Assembly: GCA_938003565.1 (NCBI GenBank)
Contig: CALKYB010000069.1
Coordinates: 1 to 12,583 of the forward strand
Reading direction: 5' to 3'
Source of the DNA: an uncultured bacterium
GTDB lineage: Bacteria; Bdellovibrionota_C; UBA2361; SZUA-149; CALKYB01
Length of the DNA stretch: 12,583 nucleotides
Shown here: positions 7,301-12,583 of the stretch, in pieces
Layout: every line of letters begins with the position of its first letter
Position numbering within the stretch: the first letter of the stretch is position 1
The notes under the pieces: generated by a model
Seen by the model: the letters and a program-made list of their open reading frames with translations, nothing else
Database searches by the model: none
What the model was told of the DNA's origin: nothing
Made by a program: the position numbers and the translations under genes

Positions 7301-7942
7301 TTGAGAGAAAGTCTGAATGGGACCTGCAGAGCTATTTGAGAAGGAAGCAGAAGACTTCTCGAATGCAGCTATCAACTCCTGAGACTTTGGAGCACCGCAG
7401 TTCTCGATCATGGCCACTACGTCACTTTGGTTTAATTTTGTCACCTCAACTACATTTCTAGTCTCCGAGGCTGATGAAACTGAGTAGTAATCCTTGCCTT
7501 CTTTAAAGAAACCACGGAGGACTGAGCCAGTGGGCTCCTGAGAGATAGCTAATCTAGCAAAATTCTTCTCGCCCGTTGCTTCTTTAAAAAGAATTGTCTC
7601 AGTTGGATCGAAAATTACTCCTTGTGCGCCGGTATGCTGAGCTATGTAGTTTTTAGAACGGATATCATGGGGAACCAGCTTGAGGTGTCGCGTTCCTCTT
7701 TCTACTGGCAACTCTAGTCCTACACTTGAAAAGGCCTCTTGCTGTTTGAAACTACTGTTACTCGTAAACAGGCCGGCTATTTGCTCATCAGATATCTTTA
7801 CTCTTCGAGAACTCGACTTAAGAGTTCTCGATGTCAAAAAGATATCATCAGCCCCTTTTGGCTCCTCTGCCTGAGAAGAGCAGACACTAACCAGACCAAG
7901 AGCTAGTATAGAAAAACCAAATGCTATTTTTACTTTCAACAT
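4352..7942 (-). CDS. Secreted reprolysin-like zinc metalloprotease with Ig-like domains and FG-GAP repeats
   Basis: This 1196-residue exported protein has these parts in order. A signal peptide (1-25) with cleavage after SSQA. A propeptide-like region (about 26-210), resembling M12B propeptides around LRGFFKEGKDYYS, with one free-looking Cys182 in NCGAP. A catalytic domain (about 220-405) with HEIGHTLGSEHD (354-365), giving zinc ligands His354, His358, His364 and catalytic Glu355, then Met375 as the likely Met-turn and FSATS (386-390). A Thr-rich linker (413-443). Two cadherin/He_PIG-like domains (about 446-538 and 541-630). About twelve FG-GAP/VCBS-type repeats from about 640 to 1190. The metzincin class, near M12B, is well supported; the substrate is unknown. 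No C-terminal sorting signal is recognisable, so the protein may be released or carried out by a system not visible here. Upstream lies a TATAAT box. The ribosome site before the ATG is weak (GGAT). Confidence 0.9.
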   Translation of the reverse strand: MLKVKIAFGFSILALGLVSVCSSQAEEPKGADDIFLTSRTLKSSSRRVKISDEQIAGLFTSNSSFKQQEAFSSVGLELPVERGTRHLKLVPHDIRSKNYIAQHTGAQGVIFDPTETILFKEATGEKNFARLAISQEPTGSVLRGFFKEGKDYYSVSSASETRNVVEVTKLNQSDVVAMIENCGAPKSQELIAAFEKSSASFSNSSAGPIQTFSQNSAFATFQELEVATDADFEYFNIFGTNTNAQILAILNSVDAIYRDQLGIAISVSFQNFWSNSSDPYTGSNAENILNQFAIFWDSNRSLVPAFDVFTLFSGKNFDGSVAGVAFVNSACSQASYSLVQNFSDQSLVVPVTAHEIGHTLGSEHDNCSSGQRFVMCDRLIGAVDEFSATSKANISNYLSTVSCLSTINTGGGTTTTTTTTTTTVTTVTTVSTIPPTTTTTTTTIPNAKPVLAPIGTKWVREDTLLAFNLSASDSDGDSLAFLALNLPSGSSFSGNRFSWNPNFNTVRNRSTQPFAVTFIVRDSRGAVDTEVVNVIVVNANRAPVLNPLSLQDRTIAEGSLFQHRITASDLDADRLTFSATNLPAGAILDSSGLLSWRPLGNQAGIYNITIKTTDTLGASTLGNLRIVVNNTPGIALPPVRITSHDISGDGLANLSLYRPGSQTWNSLARVNSQVNIVREIGTVGSVPVTGDFDGDGLSDEGVFDPVTSKWELLTSNTGIKLEYVLGSNNSTPAPADYDGDGRADIAVFQPQTTTYLIKNSSTSSVDSTQIGKRNDIPVPCDYNGDGKSELSLFNPITGIWSTKIGNSVATSQFGLNGDIPVPGDFNGDGRCDRAVWRPSNGNWYIQGQGILQHGLGGDIPLPLDFNGDGKSNLVVFRPLTGQWFLKDQSGTQIIKFGLTSDKPVASAAKYHAMSAFKPLTSGGLSGNSRSVKIYNRFSSSVRIEQDSGPSFRGLSAFPGETVLETDFNGDGVTELTKFSSGIWTITHESGFVENKFWGLFGDIPLSSDFDGDGITDLAIWRPSDGGWYVVRSSDGVFVFHQWGLPGDIPQAADFNGDGWDDFVVWRPASGTWFILDSRSGAPIRAQQWGLPGDVPRVADFDGDGKADVAVWRPSSGHWFWLASGSDSPVNILQWGLFGDVPIPLRFFEASETDVAVFRAQEGNVYIRSQDGTVEVFSMAPGGAGQLIGGNVALALG
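4373..6025 (-). repeat. About twelve FG-GAP/VCBS-type repeats in the metalloprotease C-terminus
   Basis: Units of about 42-47 residues follow the pattern G-D-I-P-x-P-x-D-F-[ND]-G-D-G-x-x-D-x-A-V-W-R-P-x-x-G-x-W. Ten copies keep the Asp-rich calcium loop D-x-[DNS]-G-D-G, from Asp645 (codon ending at 6010) to Asp1099 (codon at 4646-4648). Two copies have lost it: one reading AAKYHAM near 5205-5225, and the last reading RFFEASETD near 4495-4510. The final units share WGL-[PF]-GD and look more alike than the earlier ones, suggesting later duplication. Such repeats fold into beta-propeller blades. Twelve blades could make two six-bladed propellers or one seven-bladed propeller plus extra units. 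Confidence 0.85.
6611..6706 (-). repeat. Thr-rich low-complexity linker in the metalloprotease
   Basis: About 31 residues (413-443) are almost all Thr, broken by Val-Thr-Thr-Val units and a Ile-Pro-Pro centre. The Thr codons mix ACA, ACC, ACG and ACT rather than repeating one trinucleotide, which points to selection on the protein. The segment separates the catalytic domain from the Ig-like domains and probably acts as an extended spacer. Glycosylation is possible but not shown. Confidence 0.9.
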
Positions 7943-7976
7943 ATCTATCCAAAACCAAAAAAGAACCTAAATTCAG

Positions 7977-7982
7977 ATTATA
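7977..7982 (-). promoter_or_regulatory. Candidate -10 box for the metalloprotease gene
   Basis: On the minus strand there is a perfect TATAAT 34 bases before the ATG, giving a short leader of roughly 28 bases. No good -35 hexamer is seen at the usual distance, so this would be a weak or activator-dependent promoter. Confidence 0.45.
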
Positions 7983-8048
7983 ATGTGAACCAAACCCACT
8001 ATTCTTAGGATGATAGTTAATAGGCTTATAGTTCAGGTAAGAGTGCTA

Positions 8049-8069
8049 TTTTTGTACAAAATTTTTGTA
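8049..8069. promoter_or_regulatory. Palindrome/direct repeat in the divergent region, possible operator
   Basis: TACAAAA-T-TTTTGTA (8055-8069) is a perfect 7+1+7 inverted repeat. It overlaps the 12-bp palindrome TTTTGTACAAAA (8050-8061). TTTTTGTA therefore occurs twice as a direct repeat with a 13-base period. Position between two divergent genes suits a regulator site, but AT-rich palindromes also arise by chance. Confidence 0.35.
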
Positions 8070-8184
8070 GCAAAACCGCTCTAACCCCAATAATTTCGTT
8101 CTAATGGTCAAACACGAATCTATCTCCTAAAATCATCTTCTACTGAACTTCTTAGCTAGCCGAACCCACTCAGGAAATAGTAGT

Positions 8185-8229
8185 CTCTGGACAGATCATG
8201 TTTGGACGAATCCACCCCTGTCCAAAGAG
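8185..8229 (+). promoter_or_regulatory. Stem-loop upstream of the BamE-like gene
   Basis: CTCTGGACAG (8185-8194) pairs with CTGTCCA plus GAG (8218-8229, with a two-base bulge). Inside the loop is a second hairpin TGGA-CGAA-TCCA (8203-8214). No T-run follows, so it is not a terminator. It could be an operator with TGGAC half-sites or a leader structure, if transcription starts upstream of it. Confidence 0.35.
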
Positions 8230-8333
8230 TCTAAATGCAACAAAAAGCTAAAACTTTGGCACTATACTCTAGAGGTTTCCTTAAGAAATTGCCTATTGCC
8301 AAGCTAAGACAAAGACAACTATCAAAGGTTCAA

Positions 8334-10016
8334 ATGAAATATAAGCTTCATACTTGCCCTAAAACTCTCTCATTATTACTTTTCTCTTTCGCTAGTATAC
8401 TAAGCAGTGCTGCATGGGCCGAAACCCCTCCTCTTAGTTTTTCAAGCTTAAGAAGCAAGTGTGGTCCCCAGATTTTTGAAACTGACACCGAATGTTCAAA
8501 AGATGAGAAGTCTAAATACCTAGAACTTATTAAGCGATTGGAGAACTGTAACCCAATCCCTCCCTCAGCAAAGTTATCCGACTTTCAAGCAATATTTCCT
8601 AAAATCAAGAAAATTAAGCCCGAAACAGAATTGGTAGCAGTACCTCTAGACGGTGGTATGGAACCAAGTGCAAACAAAGAGAAATTGTTGACGACGGGAT
8701 ATCTTATCCCTGAGGGACGAATTCTGCTTTTCCTTAAGGCAAAATCTCAGTCTCAAATTAATGAAAAAACTCAGGTCAAAATTTTCGATTTAGAACTAAA
8801 AGACCTTTTTCGCTGGTCTAACCTCTCCAACCCTGGCACTCCGGAAGAAGATATTTTTCTCTCTAGAAAAGGAGATTTTGATTTTGGTAATTTCTTTAAA
8901 TTCGCCTCTGCTACCTTAGGGGAAGAATCTAACCAAAAATTCAAACAAAGCATACTATACTTACTGGCAGCATCATCCGAAATTGGAGTTAAAGAAATTG
9001 AGGATTTAGAAAAAATTTATAGTGGAAGCTATCAACTAGATTCTTCTAGCCAAGCATGTTTTCAACTCGGGGTCGATAATTTAGAGAGCATCAAAAGAAG
9101 TCTGAACTTTTATAATGCCAAACAAGAACAAAATCCTTCGATTGGTCAAAAAATGAAAGCAGAAAAACAAGCCACACACAGGGAGGATTTGAGTACAATG
9201 AATGTCTCAGCAATTGAGCTTATGCTACTCGAATGTAAAGCTTGGCCAACCCCGAAGGACTGTATCGGTGATAAGCCTCGAGAGGCCATAAAAATATTAG
9301 CAGAGCGAGGGAAGAGTAAAGATTTTCTCGAAAGCCTTGTTCGAGCTGGGCACCTCACAACCAGTTTCTCAAAGCAGGCCATCGTTCAAGCTCTAGGAAC
9401 ACCACCAAGAGTTAAGAAAACTCGGGATGGAGGAGAAGTTTGGCGCTATGATTTCAGTTCTAAAGTCGGATCAAGCGGATACACTAATATAGTCTTCAAC
9501 CGAGATGGGAATATAAGTCAGATGAATAGTTCTGCAGTTACTCTGAGCAAGAAGGAGGCAGCTAAAATTAGAGGCAAAGATATTTCAGAACCAGAGCTCG
9601 CCAAATTTTCCGACTCTGAGCTTTTAAATATATTGGAAACTAACACTTCTGAGATAATGTTGAAAAAGCGGGGAGACCTCAAAAGCTATCAAAATAGCTA
9701 TAGCAGAAGCACCCTAAAGAATGTCATTAGTCTGGTCTATGAAAGAAATCTAATGAGCAGTGAACCAGTTCAGCGAGCTTTTAGCGCAAACATCAATGAT
9801 TTCGTCAATGGACAGAGTAGAGATATGGTCGTTTCACTACTCGGAGAGCCTTATTGTGTAGATCGCTTTGCGAAAAAAAATGGAGAAATAAAGGAATGGT
9901 TTCATCAGCCACAAAAGAAAGATTCCCCTAAACCCAAGAGTATACGGGTGACATTTAAGGGAGACCCCCTTAAGGCCATTGGCTACAATTCACCGGCTGG
10001 ACCGTGCCCAAATTAG
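8334..10016 (+). CDS. Exported protein with two BamE/SmpA-like domains
   Basis: The start at ATG 8334 gives 560 residues. It is preferred over the ATG at 8235 because AAAGG (8324-8328) lies 5 bases upstream, and because the protein then begins with a clean signal peptide: a basic start, the hydrophobic core SLLLFSFASILSS, and cleavage after AWA (residue 29). Residues 30-330 are not recognised; they are mixed alpha/beta in feel and contain several cysteines (43, 54, 72, 242, 301, 310) that could form disulfides in the periplasm. Two C-terminal segments resemble the BamE/SmpA/OmlA fold: 346-397 (QAIVQALGTPP, then VWRYDF, then IVFNRDGNI) and 495-552 (SRDMVVSLLGEP, then EWFHQP, then IRVTF). BamE helps outer-membrane protein assembly, but this protein is far longer and lacks a lipobox, so the role is unknown. 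The stop lies 22 bases from the convergent neighbour. Confidence 0.8.
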   Translation: MKYKLHTCPKTLSLLLFSFASILSSAAWAETPPLSFSSLRSKCGPQIFETDTECSKDEKSKYLELIKRLENCNPIPPSAKLSDFQAIFPKIKKIKPETELVAVPLDGGMEPSANKEKLLTTGYLIPEGRILLFLKAKSQSQINEKTQVKIFDLELKDLFRWSNLSNPGTPEEDIFLSRKGDFDFGNFFKFASATLGEESNQKFKQSILYLLAASSEIGVKEIEDLEKIYSGSYQLDSSSQACFQLGVDNLESIKRSLNFYNAKQEQNPSIGQKMKAEKQATHREDLSTMNVSAIELMLLECKAWPTPKDCIGDKPREAIKILAERGKSKDFLESLVRAGHLTTSFSKQAIVQALGTPPRVKKTRDGGEVWRYDFSSKVGSSGYTNIVFNRDGNISQMNSSAVTLSKKEAAKIRGKDISEPELAKFSDSELLNILETNTSEIMLKKRGDLKSYQNSYSRSTLKNVISLVYERNLMSSEPVQRAFSANINDFVNGQSRDMVVSLLGEPYCVDRFAKKNGEIKEWFHQPQKKDSPKPKSIRVTFKGDPLKAIGYNSPAGPCPN

Positions 10017-10038
10017 CCCGTTCATACCCGAACAAACT

Positions 10039-10719
10039 CTAAGTCTGCTCTTCCCAAGGTTTATCTCCGGGAATTTCAAAGACCTCTTCTGAGGCTTTTT
10101 CAACCTCTTTTAGATCAGCTGCTTCACAAAGTTCGCTTAGAACATGTTTAATTCGCTGACCACTTTCATCGATCAAATCTACGGCTTTCTTTTGCTCTTC
10201 ATCTAAGTTTCCGTAAGATTTGATCAAATATATTCCACCCAGAACAGCGCCCAAAGGGTTATTAATCTCATGTCTGAGGGTAGTCAAAAGGCGTTGAACA
10301 GAGTTCATCTTAAATTCGTGTAACTTAGCTTCAAGTACTTCCTTTTCTAGAGACTTTCGCTCAAGTAGAGCTTCTATTAAAGGGATTAAAAGGGGATCGC
10401 TAATTTGTCTTTTGTTAAGAAAATGCTGTGCACCAGACTTTACCGCGTTTGCAGGCACTTCTGGAGCATCATCTGAGCTCACTGCCAAAACAGTTGCAGA
10501 GGCTAGACCGGGATGCTCAAATTCTGAACTAACTCCATCAGGAAGATGATGATCGAGAATAATCAATTGAAATATATTCACATCCAAACTAGCAGACGCC
10601 TCGGCTAAACAACCGACAATTGTTATTTTCAAATCTGAACGCCAATCCCTTAGACGAATTTCTAACAGTCGACGAAATGCCTCGTCATCGTCAACAATTA
10701 GTACATTAAGTCCGGCCAT
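10039..10719 (-). CDS. Receiver domain fused to a histidine-kinase DHp hairpin, no ATPase domain
   Basis: This is a 226-residue cytoplasmic signalling protein when started at the ATG at 10719, preferred because AGGA lies 4 bases upstream and the receiver domain then begins at once (MAGLNVLIVDDD). A TTG at 10758 would add 13 residues with little ribosome-site support. The receiver domain (about 4-120) has the acidic pocket Asp10-Asp11-Asp12, phosphoacceptor Asp56 in LDHHLPDG, Ser81/82 and Lys103. A two-helix hairpin follows (about 124-205) with the H-box LRHEINNPLG, putting His150 where a histidine kinase is phosphorylated. The protein ends about 20 residues later with no N, G1 or G2 box, so it cannot make its own phosphohistidine. 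It probably takes phosphate from a partner kinase or dimerises with one. It is convergent with the BamE-like gene. Confidence 0.85.
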   Translation of the reverse strand: MAGLNVLIVDDDEAFRRLLEIRLRDWRSDLKITIVGCLAEASASLDVNIFQLIILDHHLPDGVSSEFEHPGLASATVLAVSSDDAPEVPANAVKSGAQHFLNKRQISDPLLIPLIEALLERKSLEKEVLEAKLHEFKMNSVQRLLTTLRHEINNPLGAVLGGIYLIKSYGNLDEEQKKAVDLIDESGQRIKHVLSELCEAADLKEVEKASEEVFEIPGDKPWEEQT

Positions 10720-10876
10720 CTTTTCCTGTTTCTTTCTAAAATCGCTGTACAGGCTCAATTAAATCGCAATACACGAACTAACAATTCAAAAGAACTCATT
10801 TAAATTATCGACATTCTCTTCAAGGAAGTGAAGTAAGATTATGAGAATTAAGGAATTTATATAAACAATGTTTTCA

Positions 10877-10913
10877 CCCTAGATTTAGGGCTATTTTCTC
10901 TAAAGCCTAGAGA
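10877..10913. other. Two adjacent hairpins at the end of the DsbA-like gene
   Basis: TCTCTA/TAGAGA (10897-10902 and 10908-10913, 5-base loop) overlaps the stop codon of the DsbA-like gene. CCCTA-GATT-TAGGG (10877-10890) follows in the direction of transcription. Neither is followed by a T-run on the minus strand. They may slow or stop transcription, or protect the messenger end, before the receiver-DHp gene. The rest of the 141-base gap shows no clear feature. Confidence 0.35.
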
Positions 10914-11760
10914 TTAAACTCTCAAACACCTGAAAAGGCTGAGCTCCCCTAAGTAAATATCCCTTGAGAGAACCATCTAATTGCCTACGACCAAGAAAAA
11001 AAGCTGGCGCACCTACAACCCCCAGCTCCAAGCCTTCAGCATAGTCCTGTTCTGCCTCACTTCGATATCTTCGACTTCCCATACATGAATCAAACTTCTC
11101 TGAGTCTAGCGCTGCTAGAGAGCCTGCATACTCAAGCGCCGAGGGGTAAAGTGACGAATCCCAGTTAAGTAAATAATCAGCCATCTCAAAATACTGCGCC
11201 TGCTCTCCGGCACAATGACCAATTTGTGCCATCATCTTAGACTTAGCACTTTGGTCCAATGGAAAATCTCTTAGTATGAACTTAATTTTATCAGTTTCAA
11301 CTAAATTACTTCTAATCAATGGGAATGTTTGATCTAAGAAACTCTTAGATGATTCCGAAAAATAATCTATAAAACCCATTACAACTATTTCACTGTCTTG
11401 GTTTCCTAGAAAAGGGTCATCTAGGTGCGATCCATCAGGACTCCATACTGCCCGAACAAAGGCCCTAGACTTACTAGTTGCTTTCTTCCCGACGGAGTTA
11501 GTTTCCGATTTGCTTGTCTTGGACTCATCAGACTTAGCGTTCTTATCAGATTTTTCTTCCAACTGGGCTATTCGAGAATGAAGAGCGCTAATTTCTTCTA
11601 ACATTTCTGAGCCATTTCCGGCCTCAACTCCCTTTAAAGACCTACTAGTCTTCATACTATCTCCAGAAATTTCAGAATTTCTAGATCCTGCAAAATAGCC
11701 CACCCCTAGAGCAAGCGAGGCAACAACTAAGATAGCTTGGGTAGAGAGATCGAATTTCAT
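10900..11760 (-). CDS. Membrane-anchored DsbA-fold protein lacking the CxxC active site
   Basis: These 286 residues begin with an N-terminal membrane segment (about 9-25, ILVVASLALGVGYFAG), then a Glu/Leu-rich stretch that may be a short coiled coil (about 52-70), then a Ser/Lys/Thr-rich spacer (71-100), and from about 115 a thioredoxin-fold domain of the DsbA/Thioredoxin_4 type exposed to the periplasm. Family signs are IVVMGFIDYF (125-134), IKFILRDFPLD (159-169), HCAGEQAQYFEMADYLL (182-198) and the cis-Pro region VVGAPAFFLG (248-257, Pro252). Where homologues have C-x-x-C after the DF/DY strand, this protein reads S-E-S-S (135-138), so dithiol exchange looks impossible. Cys183 and Cys226 remain. 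It is likely a structural or binding protein. AAAGGA lies 10 bases before the ATG, and the ComF gene ends 2 bases upstream. Confidence 0.88.
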   Translation of the reverse strand: MKFDLSTQAILVVASLALGVGYFAGSRNSEISGDSMKTSRSLKGVEAGNGSEMLEEISALHSRIAQLEEKSDKNAKSDESKTSKSETNSVGKKATSKSRAFVRAVWSPDGSHLDDPFLGNQDSEIVVMGFIDYFSESSKSFLDQTFPLIRSNLVETDKIKFILRDFPLDQSAKSKMMAQIGHCAGEQAQYFEMADYLLNWDSSLYPSALEYAGSLAALDSEKFDSCMGSRRYRSEAEQDYAEGLELGVVGAPAFFLGRRQLDGSLKGYLLRGAQPFQVFESLISRL

Positions 11761-11762
11761 TT

Positions 11763-12581
11763 TTAGACCGTCCTTTCGCTAGGGGATTCAATGGCACTAC
11801 GTTTGTTGACTAAATATAGCCGGTTTTTTGAGAAATTGAAACTCCTAGCCAGTGTCAACAAGTCGACCTTACACCTATCACCAAGAGCCTCTCGGACTGC
11901 CGATACAGTTTTACCAGTGGTTAAAACATCATCAACAAGTAAAACTCTTTTCCCTTCAAGCTCACTCAAATTCAAATTATTCTTTATGCTGAGGTTTGAG
12001 CTAACTCTCTGCTCCAAGGAAAGTGTGGCTTGACGTTCAGAGTCAATCAAAGACTCAAGTGCAAAAGCTCTAAATGGCACCCGCATCTTCGAGGCAAGCA
12101 GTCGACAAAAAATAGCCATGTGATGAAACCCTCGATTAGAAATTGATCGACTGGAGGAAGGACTTGCAAGAATCAAATCCCAATTTCTTTTTGAAAACAA
12201 AGAATCTGTCGCGGATCCAGTTGTTAAACTATCAAAAACATATTCCACAGCTAAAGGAATCAAATTATACCCATTAGATCGATATTTCATCGATCCTAAA
12301 AACTGTTCAACACGATAAGTATAAGCCCAAAGTGAGAACACTTTAGAAAAAGGAAGAGATGCGTGAGAGCAAATATTACAGTAAGAAGTGCCATCAGTCC
12401 TTAGAGTCAAACGCTCCATACAAGTATGACAGGCCGAAGTCGAATCGAAAACCTTAGAAACAAATAAATCCTCTACCCGAGGACGACAATCCCGGCAGAC
12501 GCGATGTGAACCAGAGGGTAGGAGAGAGTCGCAAACAAGGCAACTAGGCGGATAGAGAAAATCCAACATTTGATCTAACAT
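11763..12581 (-). CDS. comF: ComF-family phosphoribosyltransferase-like protein
   Basis: This is a 272-residue cytoplasmic protein. The N-terminal half has four cysteine pairs, CLVC (14-17), CRDC (29-32), CHTC (51-54) and CNIC (68-71), which fit the zinc-binding head of ComF/GntX proteins. The C-terminal half is a type I phosphoribosyltransferase fold: WDLILASPSSSRSISNRGFHH (about 134-154), matching the family's R-x-RGFN region; a RQATLSLEQR stretch (183-192), matching the usual Q-x-x-L-x-x-x-x-R; and the PRPP loop VLLVDDVLTTGKT (213-225). ComF is needed for DNA uptake in naturally competent bacteria, and family members are also found outside competence, so function here is inferred. The ATG at 12581 is two bases from the window edge; Met5 (12569) is an alternative, and extension beyond the edge cannot be excluded. 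It leads the DsbA-like gene in an operon. Confidence 0.9.
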   Translation of the reverse strand: MLDQMLDFLYPPSCLVCDSLLPSGSHRVCRDCRPRVEDLFVSKVFDSTSACHTCMERLTLRTDGTSYCNICSHASLPFSKVFSLWAYTYRVEQFLGSMKYRSNGYNLIPLAVEYVFDSLTTGSATDSLFSKRNWDLILASPSSSRSISNRGFHHMAIFCRLLASKMRVPFRAFALESLIDSERQATLSLEQRVSSNLSIKNNLNLSELEGKRVLLVDDVLTTGKTVSAVREALGDRCKVDLLTLARSFNFSKNRLYLVNKRSAIESPSERTV

Positions 12582-12583
12582 CT

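Larger units (their letters stand above)
7943..8333. other. Divergent intergenic region between the metalloprotease and BamE-like genes
   Basis: About 390 AT-rich bases carry no credible gene once the start of the rightward gene is placed at 8334. The region holds the TATAAT box of the leftward gene (7977-7982), a TTTTTGTA-containing palindrome at 8049-8069, a stem-loop at 8185-8229, and a TATACT at 8263-8268 that could be a -10 box for the rightward gene but lacks a convincing -35. I saw no tRNA-like or riboswitch-like structure. Confidence 0.6.

Noticed and set aside
7870..7942. Lipoprotein signal for the metalloprotease at Cys21
   Set aside because: The residue before the Cys is Val rather than Gly/Ala/Ser, and a good signal peptidase I site (SSQA) follows four residues later.
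9146..9382. Minus-strand open frame inside the BamE-like gene
   Set aside because: It lies fully within a well-supported plus-strand gene and has no recognisable motif or ribosome site.
10017..10038. Terminator hairpin GTTC-ATACCC-GAAC between the convergent genes
   Set aside because: The stem is only 4 bp and no T-run follows on either strand.
10838..10866. Promoter for the receiver-DHp gene (CATAAT with TTGTTT on the minus strand)
   Set aside because: The spacing is 19 bases and the -35 match is poor in a very AT-rich stretch, so chance is likely.

Overview
The window looks like ordinary chromosome from an AT-leaning Gram-negative bacterium. An MlaF-type ABC ATPase, a periplasmic protein with BamE/SmpA-like domains and a large signal-peptide-bearing protease point to an outer membrane. 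The gene set, including the threonine-rich linkers and FG-GAP repeats, resembles Bdellovibrionota, SAR324 or other deltaproteobacterial-type lineages. That placement is an impression, not a demonstration. I see no tRNA, rRNA, CRISPR array, insertion sequence or prophage.

Left part (1-4252, plus strand). The window opens inside the C-terminal end of a receiver domain, probably the tail of a hybrid histidine kinase or of a response regulator. After 31 bases comes a tightly packed, translationally coupled run: a DusB-type tRNA-dihydrouridine synthase, an MlaF-like ABC ATPase, and a Ski2-like DExH RNA helicase encoded as two consecutive cistrons that overlap by one base (TAGTG). The split falls exactly in the linker between the two RecA domains.

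Middle part. A 1196-residue secreted metalloprotease lies on the minus strand (4352-7942). It has a signal peptide, a propeptide-like region, a reprolysin-type HExxHxxGxxHD catalytic domain, a Thr-rich linker, two cadherin/Ig-like domains, and about twelve FG-GAP/VCBS-type repeats with Asp-rich calcium loops. A hairpin terminator sits just past its stop. It shares a roughly 390-base divergent intergenic region, which contains a palindrome and a stem-loop, with a plus-strand gene for an exported protein carrying two BamE-like domains (best start 8334).

Right part (10039-12581, minus strand). In transcription order: a ComF-family phosphoribosyltransferase; 2 bases later a membrane-anchored DsbA-fold protein whose CxxC site has become Ser-Glu-Ser-Ser; and after a 141-base gap (to the longer start) a small protein joining a receiver domain to a histidine-kinase dimerisation/phosphoacceptor hairpin with no ATPase domain.

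No complete new defence or mobile system is evident. The points most worth a second look are the two-cistron helicase, the cysteine-less DsbA-like protein, the receiver-DHp protein, the modular metalloprotease with a possible cysteine switch, and the double-BamE exported protein.
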